The position numbers and the translations under genes were made by a program. A stretch of DNA of 64,000 bases, from contig NZ_CP160398.1 in NCBI RefSeq assembly GCF_040729435.1, positions 5,561,001 to 5,625,000 of the forward strand. Direction: 5' to 3'. Below, one piece after another: positions 57,505 to 64,000 of this stretch. The notes under the pieces were generated by a model that did not search any database, had not been told where the DNA came from, and was given only the letters and a program-made list of their open reading frames with translations. The stretch's first letter is position 1. Every line of letters starts with the position of its first letter. This DNA comes from Pseudomonas sp. HOU2 (GTDB lineage: Bacteria > Pseudomonadota > Gammaproteobacteria > Pseudomonadales > Pseudomonadaceae).

Positions 57505-58668
57505 TTAGCGGGTTTCGTTGAACAGTTCGCGGCCGATCAACATGCGCCGGATCTCACTGGTGCCGGCGCCGATTTCGTAGAGCTTGGCGTCACGCAGCAG
57601 GCGCCCGGCCGGGAATTCGTTGATGTAGCCATTGCCGCCGAGAATCTGGATCGCATCGAGGGCCATTTGCGTGGCGCGCTCGGCGGTGTAGAGGATCACC
57701 CCGGCGGCGTCCTTGCGCGTGGTTTCACCGCGCTCGCAGGCCTGGGCCACTGCGTACAGGTAGGCGCGGCTGGCGTTGAGCTGGGTGTACATGTCGGCGA
57801 CTTTGCCCTGGATCAGCTGGAATTCGCCGATGCTCTGGCCGAACTGCTTGCGGTCGTGGATGTACGGCACGATCAGGTCCATGCACGACTGCATGATCCC
57901 GGTCGGGCCGCCGGAGAGCACGACGCGCTCGTAGTCGAGGCCGCTCATCAACACCTTCACGCCGCCGTTGAGCACGCCGAGGATGTTTTCTTCCGGCACT
58001 TCGACGTCATCGAAGAACAGCTCGCAAGTGTTGGAGCCGCGCATGCCGAGCTTGTCGAACTTGTTGCTGCGGCTGAAGCCTTTCCAGTCGCGCTCGACGA
58101 TGAACGCGGTGATGCCGTGCGGGCCTTTTTCCAGGTCGGTCTTGGCGTAGATCACGTAGGTGTTGGCGTCAGGGCCGTTGGTGATCCAGGTCTTGCTGCC
58201 GTTGAGCACGAAGCGGTCGCCGCGTTTGTCGGCGCGCAATTTCATCGAAACCACGTCGGAGCCGGCGTTCGGTTCGCTCATGGCGAGGGCGCCGACGTGT
58301 TCGCCGCTGATCAGTTTTGGCAGGTATTTGGATTTTTGTTCGTGGTTACCGTTGCGGTTGATCTGGTTGACGCAGAGGTTGGAGTGCGCGCCGTAGGACA
58401 GGGCCACCGAGGCCGAGCCACGGCTGATTTCTTCCATCGCCACCACGTGCGCCAAGTAACCCAGGCCCGCGCCACCGTACTCTTCCGGCACGGTGATGCC
58501 GAGCAGGCCCATGTCCCCGAATTTGCGCCACATGTCGGCCGGGAACAGGTTGTCGCGGTCGATCTGCGCGGCGCGTGGGGCGATCTGATCGGCGACGAAG
58601 GACTGAACCTGATCGCGCAGCATGTCGATGGTTTCACCGAGGGCGAAGTTCAGGGATGGATAGCTCAT
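57505..58668 (-). CDS. liuA: Isovaleryl-CoA dehydrogenase
   Basis: The 387-residue acyl-CoA dehydrogenase has the flavin-binding signature [16 protein letters not shown], the [18 protein letters not shown] region and the C-terminal [35 protein letters not shown]. Position at the head of liuBCD and isovaleryl-CoA dehydrogenase-type residues support the role. It passes electrons to ETF. Two palindromes ACGTTAACGT upstream are likely LiuR sites. Confidence 0.95.
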   Translation of the reverse strand: MSYPSLNFALGETIDMLRDQVQSFVADQIAPRAAQIDRDNLFPADMWRKFGDMGLLGITVPEEYGGAGLGYLAHVVAMEEISRGSASVALSYGAHSNLCVNQINRNGNHEQKSKYLPKLISGEHVGALAMSEPNAGSDVVSMKLRADKRGDRFVLNGSKTWITNGPDANTYVIYAKTDLEKGPHGITAFIVERDWKGFSRSNKFDKLGMRGSNTCELFFDDVEVPEENILGVLNGGVKVLMSGLDYERVVLSGGPTGIMQSCMDLIVPYIHDRKQFGQSIGEFQLIQGKVADMYTQLNASRAYLYAVAQACERGETTRKDAAGVILYTAERATQMALDAIQILGGNGYINEFPAGRLLRDAKLYEIGAGTSEIRRMLIGRELFNETR

Positions 58669-58723
58669 GGGTCACCTTTTGGCTTTTTTGTAGGTTGGGA
58701 GGGCGGTCGAACGGCTCTCACCT

Positions 58724-58737
58724 TTACGTTAACGTAA
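58724..58737. promoter_or_regulatory. LiuR-type operator, site 1
   Basis: TTACGTTAACGTAA is a perfect 14-bp palindrome between liuA and the acyl-CoA synthetase gene. It matches the remembered LiuR/MerR operator. Confidence 0.75.
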
Positions 58738-58766
58738 GCCTGCGGCGGTTGGCTGTCAATCACCCT

Positions 58767-58780
58767 TTACGTTAACGTCA
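58767..58780. promoter_or_regulatory. LiuR-type operator, site 2
   Basis: TTACGTTAACGTCA has the same ACGTTAACGT core as site 1, 43 bases away. The two may serve the divergent liuA and synthetase promoters. Confidence 0.72.
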
Positions 58781-58934
58781 ACTTGGGTGAGAGTAGGGGC
58801 AGTTCAGGATTGAAAACGGACAGGCTTTTGTGGAAGTAGCCTTTGTGGTGAGGGGATGAATCCCCTCACCACAAAAGCCATCCGCAAAAAAGTGAGCTCC
58901 GGTAAACCCACTAATAAAGACAACAGGGGTCATC

Positions 58935-60632
58935 ATGGATCAACCCAGTGCAAACCCGCAGCGCAGCTACACCCGTGGTTCCCAGGACAAAGCCTTGCTG
59001 GCGATGACCATCGGGCAAAAGTTCGACCAGACGGTTGCGCAACACCCGCACGGCGAGGCCCTGGTCGTACGCCATCAGCGGTTGCGTTACACCTGGCGAC
59101 AACTGGCCGATAGCGTCGACCTGCACGCCAGAGCCTTGCTGGCGCTGGGTTTGCAGGCCGGTGATCGGCTCGGTATCTGGGCGCCGAACTGTGCGCAGTG
59201 GTGCATCACACAAATCGCCACGGCGAAAATCGGCGTGATTCTGGTCAACATCAATCCGGCCTACCGCAGCTCCGAACTGGAATACGTGCTCAAACAGTCC
59301 GGTTGTCAGTGGCTGGTGTGCGCCGGCGCGTTCAAGTCCTCCAACTACCACGCCATGCTGCAAGGGCTGGTACCGCAACTCGCCGAGCAATCCATCGGCC
59401 AGTTGCGCAGCGAACGTCTGGCGGATTTGCGTGGGGTGATCAGCCTCGACGCACAGCCACCGTCGGGCTTCCTGCCGTGGTCGCAACTGGCCGATCTGGC
59501 GAGCAGTGTGACGCCCGACCAGTTGCGTGAACGCAGCGACAGCCTGCACTTCGATCAACCGGTGAACGTCCAGTACACCTCCGGCACCACCGGTTTCCCC
59601 AAGGGCGCGACCCTCAGTCACTACAACATTCTCAACAACGGTTACATGGTCGGCGAAAGCATTGGCCTGACCCCGAGCGACCGCCTGGTGATCCCGGTGC
59701 CGCTGTACCACTGCTTCGGCATGGTCATGGGCAATCTCGGCTGCATCACCCACGCCAGCACGATGATCTACCCCAACGACGCGTTCGATCCGTTACTGAC
59801 CCTGCAAACCGTCGCCGAAGAACAAGCCACTGGTCTGTACGGCGTGCCGACCATGTTCATCGCCATGCTCGATCAGCCGCTGCGAGGTGAATTCGATCTG
59901 TCGAGCCTGCGCACCGGGATCATGGCCGGGGCGACTTGCCCGATCGAAGTGATGCGCCGGGTCATCAGCGAGATGCACATGAGCGAAGTGCAGATTGCCT
60001 ACGGCATGACCGAAACCAGCCCGGTGTCGCTGCAAACCGGGCCGAACGATGAACTGGAATTGCGCGTGACCACCGTCGGCCGCACTCAGCCGCAATTGGA
60101 AAGCAAGATCATCGACGAGGCGGGCAATCTAGTGCCGCGCGGCACCATCGGTGAGCTGTGCACCCGCGGTTACAGCGTGATGCTCGGTTACTGGAGCAAC
60201 CCGCAAGCCACTGCCGAAGCCATCGATGAAGCAGGCTGGATGCACACTGGCGACCTGGCGAGCATGAACGATGAGGGCTACGTGAACATCGCCGGGCGTA
60301 ACAAGGACATGATCATTCGCGGTGGCGAGAACATTTACCCGCGTGAGCTGGAAGAGTTCTTCTTCACCCACCCGGCGGTGGCGGATGTACAGGTGATCGG
60401 CATCCCGTGCTCGCGTTACGGTGAGGAGATTGTCGCCTGGATTAAATTCCACCCCGGCCACACTGCGTCCGAGCTGGAGCTGCAAACCTGGTGCAAGGAG
60501 CGCATCGCCCACTTCAAGACGCCGCGGCATTTCAAGTTCGTCGAAGAGTTTCCGATGACGGTGACGGGCAAGATTCAGAAATTCAGGATGCGTGAGATCA
60601 GCATCGAAGACTTAAAAACAATCGAACGGTAA
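58935..60632 (+). CDS. Acyl-CoA synthetase (AMP-binding)
   Basis: The 565-residue enzyme has the ATP motif [16 protein letters not shown], the AYGMTETSP motif, [36 protein letters not shown] and the C-terminal lysine motif [12 protein letters not shown]. It activates a fatty or branched acid to CoA. Being divergent from liuA with shared LiuR sites, it probably activates isovalerate or related acids; this is inference. Confidence 0.92.
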   Translation: MDQPSANPQRSYTRGSQDKALLAMTIGQKFDQTVAQHPHGEALVVRHQRLRYTWRQLADSVDLHARALLALGLQAGDRLGIWAPNCAQWCITQIATAKIGVILVNINPAYRSSELEYVLKQSGCQWLVCAGAFKSSNYHAMLQGLVPQLAEQSIGQLRSERLADLRGVISLDAQPPSGFLPWSQLADLASSVTPDQLRERSDSLHFDQPVNVQYTSGTTGFPKGATLSHYNILNNGYMVGESIGLTPSDRLVIPVPLYHCFGMVMGNLGCITHASTMIYPNDAFDPLLTLQTVAEEQATGLYGVPTMFIAMLDQPLRGEFDLSSLRTGIMAGATCPIEVMRRVISEMHMSEVQIAYGMTETSPVSLQTGPNDELELRVTTVGRTQPQLESKIIDEAGNLVPRGTIGELCTRGYSVMLGYWSNPQATAEAIDEAGWMHTGDLASMNDEGYVNIAGRNKDMIIRGGENIYPRELEEFFFTHPAVADVQVIGIPCSRYGEEIVAWIKFHPGHTASELELQTWCKERIAHFKTPRHFKFVEEFPMTVTGKIQKFRMREISIEDLKTIER

Positions 60633-60640
60633 CCACCACC

Positions 60641-60734
60641 CCTGTGGGAGCTGGCTTGCCAGCGATTGCGGTAGATCATTCAACATTGATGCTGGCTGAC
60701 CTGACGCTATCGTTGGCAAGCCAGCTCCCACAGG
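60641..60734. repeat. REP pair, GTGGGAGCTGGCTTGCC class
   Basis: Inverted palindromes directly follow the synthetase gene. Confidence 0.85.
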
Positions 60735-60767
60735 GATGTTCGGGGATTCGGGAATCACAGAAAGCAC

Positions 60768-60791
60768 AAAGGGGAGCCGAAGCTCCCCTTT
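60768..60791. terminator. Bidirectional terminator, synthetase gene and CrcY RNA
   Basis: The stem AAAGGGGAGC/GCTCCCCTTT with loop CGAA serves the plus strand (followed by AATTTTG) and probably marks the 3' end of the minus-strand CrcY RNA, whose T run is weaker. Confidence 0.8.
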
Positions 60792-61140
60792 AATTTTGTC
60801 GTCGCGTGCTCTTTTTTATTATTGAGGGGCGGTCTGTTGTTGTTTTTGGCAACCGTGGCCCTTTACCGCTGTTTTTGGCGACCCCCATCCGGAGTCAAGA
60901 GCAAACGTATTTTTTTGAGCGCTGATCTGCTTTCTCGTTAAACGATCCAACCGATTCGGGAGCTACCTGAAGGTAGTTTTATTGTTCTCTGCCCGGTTGC
61001 GGGTCACTCCTGAGAGCACCCTGAAAAGCACACCTTCTCCAAAAAAATCTGTTAGCTGCGTCTCTGCCGTGTTGTTTTTGTTATGTCAGAGTCGGTACGT
61101 CTTATTTTTATTGGTTTGCTGCTTTTTATTCTTGTTATGC
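60768..61140 (-). ncRNA. crcY: CrcY-type small RNA, Crc/Hfq antagonist
   Basis: This stretch of about 370 bases has no protein gene but on the minus strand carries at least six A-rich motifs of the Hfq/Crc-binding kind, AANAANAA: AACAAGAA, AATAAAAA twice, AACAAAAA, AACAATAA, AACAACAA and AATAATAA. A sigma-54 promoter lies just upstream, and a terminator hairpin lies at the 3' end. Such RNAs sequester Hfq/Crc and relieve carbon catabolite repression. I recall CrcY of P. putida next to mvaB, an HMG-CoA lyase gene, the same setting as here (liuE at 61298). Ends are estimated. Confidence 0.85.
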
Positions 61141-61150
61141 CATAGAGATA

Positions 61151-61165
61151 GCAGGAGCCATGCCA
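61151..61165 (-). promoter_or_regulatory. Sigma-54 promoter of crcY
   Basis: On the minus strand TGGCATGGCTCCTGC has GG and GC separated by 10 bases, the required -24/-12 arrangement. It places the start site at about 61140. Confidence 0.85.
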
Positions 61166-61246
61166 ACTTTTTAAAACCCTTGTAAATCAATGGCTTGAGA
61201 TTTTTTAAGGATTTTTCCTTCAGAGCAAACCAGACAATTTGTTTCC

Positions 61247-61289
61247 GTGTTACTCGACTACGCCCACGTTTCGGACACAGCGGTAACAC
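61247..61289. promoter_or_regulatory. Candidate CbrB upstream activation site
   Basis: GTGTTAC (61247-61253) and GTAACAC (61283-61289) form an inverted repeat with a 29-base centre, 107-149 bases upstream of the crcY start. That is where an enhancer-binding protein such as CbrB should bind. The sites are not confirmed. Confidence 0.5.
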
Positions 61290-61297
61290 CTTCGCCC

Positions 61298-62197
61298 TCA
61301 CTGGGCGTTACGGGCCTTGGCCACACGCGAACCACTCGGGCGACCGAGCACCGCGCTGATCTGCTGACCCGCCGCAATCAGGGCGTCCAGGTCGATACCG
61401 GTCTCGATACCCAGGCCATTGAGCAGGTACACCACGTCTTCGGTGGCGACGTTACCGCTCGCGCCTTTGGCATACGGGCAGCCGCCGAGGCCGGCGATAG
61501 AGCTGTCGAACACCGCAATGCCTTCCAGCAGGCTGGCGTAGATGTTGGCCATGGCCTGGCCGTAGGTGTCGTGGAAGTGCCCCGCAAGCTTTTCCCGTGG
61601 CACTTGCGCCGACACCACCTCGAACAGCCGCCGGGTCGCGCCCGCGGTGCCGGTGCCGATGGTGTCGCCGAGGGACACTTCGTAGCAGCCCATCGCGTAC
61701 AGCTCACGCGCGACCATCGCCACTTGCTCCGGCGCCACTTCGCCTTCATAAGGGCAACCGAGCACGCAGGACACGTAGCCACGCACGCTAACGCCATGCT
61801 GTTTCGCCGCTTCCATGATCGGCGCGAAGCGCGCCAGGCTTTCGCTGATCGAGCAATTGATGTTGCGCTGCGAGAACGCCTCGGACGCGGCGGCAAACAC
61901 CGCGACTTCCTTCACGCCGGCCGCCAGCGCGTCTTCAAAGCCGCGCAGGTTCGGCGCCAGTGCGCCGTACGTCACACCGGGTTTACGCTGGATCTGCGCG
62001 AACACTTCAGCGGATCCGGCCATTTGCGGCACCCATTTCGGTGATACGAAACTGCCGACTTCGATATAGCCAAGGCCGGCGGCGCTCAGGGCGTCGACCA
62101 GTTGCACCTTGTCAGCCACGCTGATCGGTTGGGCTTCGTTCTGCAAGCCATCGCGCGGGCCGACTTCGATCAGGCGTACTTGGGAGGGGAGGGACAT
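61298..62197 (-). CDS. liuE: Hydroxymethylglutaryl-CoA lyase
   Basis: The 299-residue TIM-barrel enzyme splits HMG-CoA to acetoacetate and acetyl-CoA, the last step of leucine breakdown. It has the N-terminal EVGPRDGLQNE motif, the catalytic cysteine loop AGLGGCPYAKGASGNVATED and the metal-binding HFHDTYGQA. The ATG at 62197 is preceded by AGCAGG. It lies between liuR and crcY on the minus strand and is also called mvaB. Confidence 0.96.
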   Translation of the reverse strand: MSLPSQVRLIEVGPRDGLQNEAQPISVADKVQLVDALSAAGLGYIEVGSFVSPKWVPQMAGSAEVFAQIQRKPGVTYGALAPNLRGFEDALAAGVKEVAVFAAASEAFSQRNINCSISESLARFAPIMEAAKQHGVSVRGYVSCVLGCPYEGEVAPEQVAMVARELYAMGCYEVSLGDTIGTGTAGATRRLFEVVSAQVPREKLAGHFHDTYGQAMANIYASLLEGIAVFDSSIAGLGGCPYAKGASGNVATEDVVYLLNGLGIETGIDLDALIAAGQQISAVLGRPSGSRVAKARNAQ

Positions 62198-62232
62198 GGG
62201 ATTGACCTGCTCTTCTGAATTCGAGGTGAACC

Positions 62233-62326
62233 CCTGTAGGAGTGAGCCTGCTCGCGATAGCGGTGAGTCAGATAGTATTTGCTCGACTGACACTCCGCTA
62301 TCGCGAGCAGGCTCACTCCTACAAGG
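62233..62326. repeat. REP pair between liuR and liuE
   Basis: Inverted CCTGTAGGAGTGAGCCTGCTC copies with one variable centre sit within the liuR-liuE transcript. Confidence 0.82.
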
Positions 62327-62341
62327 GATTGGTGTTGTTTG

Positions 62342-62740
62342 CTAGCTCGCCTGCTGACTCTTCAGCGTCTGCTCCAACGCCTGCACGCAGCGCTCTTCCG
62401 CAGTGTCGAGTTCCAGCTTCATCTGTTCGATGTCGAGTAGCTGCTGTTCGAGCTGTTCGCGGCGCTCGCTGATTTTCGCCAGCATGCTGTTGAGCTGTTT
62501 GGTGTTACCGCTGGACGGGTCATAGAGCTCGATCAGCTCGCGGCATTCGGCCAGCGAGAAACCGATGCGCTTGCCGCGCAGGATCAGCTTCAGGCTGACC
62601 TTGTCGCGCGGTGAATAGATGCGTTCCTGGCCACGGCGCTCAGGGCTGAGCAGGCCTTGTTCTTCATAAAAGCGGATCGCCCGGGTGGTGATGTCCAGCT
62701 CGCGGGCGAGGTCGGAAATGCTGTAGGTCTGGCTGCTCAT
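62342..62740 (-). CDS. liuR: MerR-family regulator of leucine catabolism
   Basis: The 132-residue MerR protein has the N-terminal helix-turn-helix SISDLARELDITTRAIRFYEEQGLLSPERRGQERIYS and a long coiled coil (MLAKISERREQLEQQLLDIEQMKLEL). It lacks metal-binding cysteines. It is the LiuR regulator by family and position beside liuE. A palindrome TTGACGTTTACGTCAA lies in its own promoter, so it is autoregulated. Confidence 0.93.
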   Translation of the reverse strand: MSSQTYSISDLARELDITTRAIRFYEEQGLLSPERRGQERIYSPRDKVSLKLILRGKRIGFSLAECRELIELYDPSSGNTKQLNSMLAKISERREQLEQQLLDIEQMKLELDTAEERCVQALEQTLKSQQAS

Positions 62741-62783
62741 GAAAGCGCTCGGAAAAAGGTCTTGGCGCTAAGCTAATGGCGAG

Positions 62784-62799
62784 TTGACGTTTACGTCAA
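62784..62799. promoter_or_regulatory. LiuR-type operator in the liuR promoter
   Basis: TTGACGTTTACGTCAA is a 16-bp palindrome with one central mismatch, about 45 bases before the liuR ATG. It is the same type as the sites at 58724 and 58767. Confidence 0.72.
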
Positions 62800-62831
62800 G
62801 CAGGAAGGATCGTTGTTGTCAGTGCCGGCCT

Positions 62832-62904
62832 CTTCGCGAGCAAGCTCGCTCCCACAGGATCAGTGGCGCGCACACGTCCATGTGGGAGCGAGCTTGCTCG
62901 CGAA
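62832..62904. repeat. REP pair, GTGGGAGCGAGCTTGCTCGCG class
   Basis: Two inverted palindromes point away from each other (tail to tail), upstream of liuR and at the 3' side of the last LysR gene. Confidence 0.82.
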
Positions 62905-62927
62905 GAACGATAACGCGGTTGCCAGCC

Positions 62928-63857
62928 TTACACCTTGTCGAGCTTCTTCTCCTGCGCCGCCACCTGCTGGCACAACTCGATGATCTGCTCGCGCATCCAG
63001 CGATTGGCCGGATCCTGGTCGGTGCTTTCATGCCAATACAGGTGAGTCTCCAGCGGCGGCACGTCGTTGACCGGCAGGTTGAACGCATGCAAGTCATTAC
63101 GCCGGGCAAAGCGCTCGGGCACCGTCATCACCATGTCGGTCTGCTGCATGACCTGCGACGCCATCAGATAATGCTGCGAGCGCAGAGCGATCTTGCGCTG
63201 AATGCCCATTTTGCCCAGCGCCAGATCCACATAGCCCAGCCCGCTGCGGCGACTGGATATATGGATGTGGGTCAGCGACAGATAGTCATCCAGCGACAGT
63301 TTCTCCTTGCCCGCCAGCGGATGGCCCTTGCGCATCGCACAGACGTAACGGTCTTCCATCAGCTTGACGTGACGCACCTGCGGGTCGGTGTTGAGCGGCG
63401 CATCGACGGCGAAATCCAGGCGTCCGGCGGCCAGTTCCTTGGTGGTCTCGCGGCGTTTGGACAGAAAGCTTTCAATGATCACCGTCGGCGCCAGACGCCG
63501 CAAACGCTGGAACAGCGGCGGCAGAATCACCGCCTCAGTCAGGTCGGTCATGCTGATGCGGTAAGTCTTCACTGCCTGCGCAGGGTTGAAAATCCGGCTC
63601 TCCTGCACCGACACCCGCAGCAGTGACAGCGCGTTGCGTACCGGGCCGATGATGTTCTGCGCCATCGGTGTCGGCACCATGCCCTGGGCGGTGCGCACGA
63701 ACAGCGGATCGTTGAAGGTCTCGCGCAACCGCGCCAACGCGTTGGACACCGCCGGCTGGGTGATCCCGACAATCTGCCCGGCGCGGGTCAGGTTGGCTTC
63801 GGTGTAGATCGCGTCGAAGACGATGAAAAGGTTGAGGTCGACCTTACTCAGATTCAT
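62928..63857 (-). CDS. LysR family regulator, NahR/LeuO-like
   Basis: The protein (309 aa from ATG 63857) starts MNLSKVDLNLFIVFDAIY and has the helix-turn-helix LTRAGQIVGITQPAVSNALARLRETFNDPLFVR, typical of the NodD/NahR branch. The effector domain includes KLMEDRYVCAMRKGHPL and SQVMQQTDMVMTVPERFA. The target genes are not in this window; its divergent neighbour would lie beyond 64000. Upstream sequence to the window end has no gene. Confidence 0.9.
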   Translation of the reverse strand: MNLSKVDLNLFIVFDAIYTEANLTRAGQIVGITQPAVSNALARLRETFNDPLFVRTAQGMVPTPMAQNIIGPVRNALSLLRVSVQESRIFNPAQAVKTYRISMTDLTEAVILPPLFQRLRRLAPTVIIESFLSKRRETTKELAAGRLDFAVDAPLNTDPQVRHVKLMEDRYVCAMRKGHPLAGKEKLSLDDYLSLTHIHISSRRSGLGYVDLALGKMGIQRKIALRSQHYLMASQVMQQTDMVMTVPERFARRNDLHAFNLPVNDVPPLETHLYWHESTDQDPANRWMREQIIELCQQVAAQEKKLDKV

Positions 63858-64000
63858 AACGCGGCTTCTCTTGTTCTGTGGGCTGACAATCAGCGGATCA
63901 TATATCGGTGATGAATGTTTATACACGCCGAGAATAGGCTAGGTAAATTATCCGCGCTGTTCTAGCATCGATTGCATGATCTGAACAACCTCTGCCTAAA

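Overview
The window is a chromosomal segment of a Pseudomonas of the P. fluorescens group. This rests on the clpP-clpX-lon-hupB-ppiD block after a tig gene and an Arg-His-Leu-His tRNA operon, the leucine (liu) catabolic genes, PrrF-type and CrcY-type small RNAs, and at least a dozen REP palindromes of the TGTGGGAGC and TGTGGCGAGG kinds between genes. It is all ordinary chromosome except for one insertion sequence. The 5' end cuts a TerC-family gene.

Layout. 1-4.5 kb: membrane and envelope genes, pbpG and folD. 4.6-5.3 kb: tRNA operon. 5.6-14.2 kb: the proteostasis block (tig, clpP, clpX, lon with a sigma-32-like promoter, hupB, ppiD), with a decayed tRNA-Asp-like element between hupB and ppiD. 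14.3-15.9 kb: a dispersed repeat, then an IS110-family element sitting inside a REP palindrome. Its 5' noncoding end looks like a bridge RNA, with guide-like stretches matching the REP target. 16-25.8 kb: MFS/LysR pair, lipoprotein, AraC regulator with a nitrilase-fold protein that has no cysteine, fadH, a PLP enzyme and cytochrome b561. 26-33.1 kb: aminophosphonate catabolism (phnX, phnW, two related LysR regulators, an organophosphate-type MFS carrier and an FAD amine oxidase). 33.1-38.8 kb: a second copy of the dispersed repeat, tandem REPs, an orphan short VgrG, a YebC-family regulator, an LRR-protein kinase and a ZapE-like ATPase.

39-45.7 kb: an archaic (Csu-type) chaperone-usher pilus operon with four subunit genes, chaperone, usher and tip protein. 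45.8-48.9 kb: ECF sigma/anti-sigma genes divergent from a catalase-like peroxidase and cytochrome b561, with two identical-format promoters. 48.9-52.9 kb: an MFS exporter with a long perfect operator-like palindrome, an M14 carboxypeptidase, PrrF with a Fur box, a DUF6124 protein and a PrtR-like S24 repressor. 53-62.8 kb: the leucine/isovalerate pathway liuABCD, a divergent acyl-CoA synthetase, liuE and the regulator liuR. LiuR-type palindromes lie at both promoter regions, and a CrcY-type RNA with a sigma-54 promoter lies between the synthetase and liuE. A LysR gene closes the window.

Functionally the window joins housekeeping protein quality control with catabolic modules (leucine, unsaturated fatty acids, aminophosphonates) and their global controls: catabolite repression through CrcY, iron through PrrF, and stress through ECF and sigma-32-like promoters. 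All assignments come from reading the sequence and remembered family knowledge. No database search was run.
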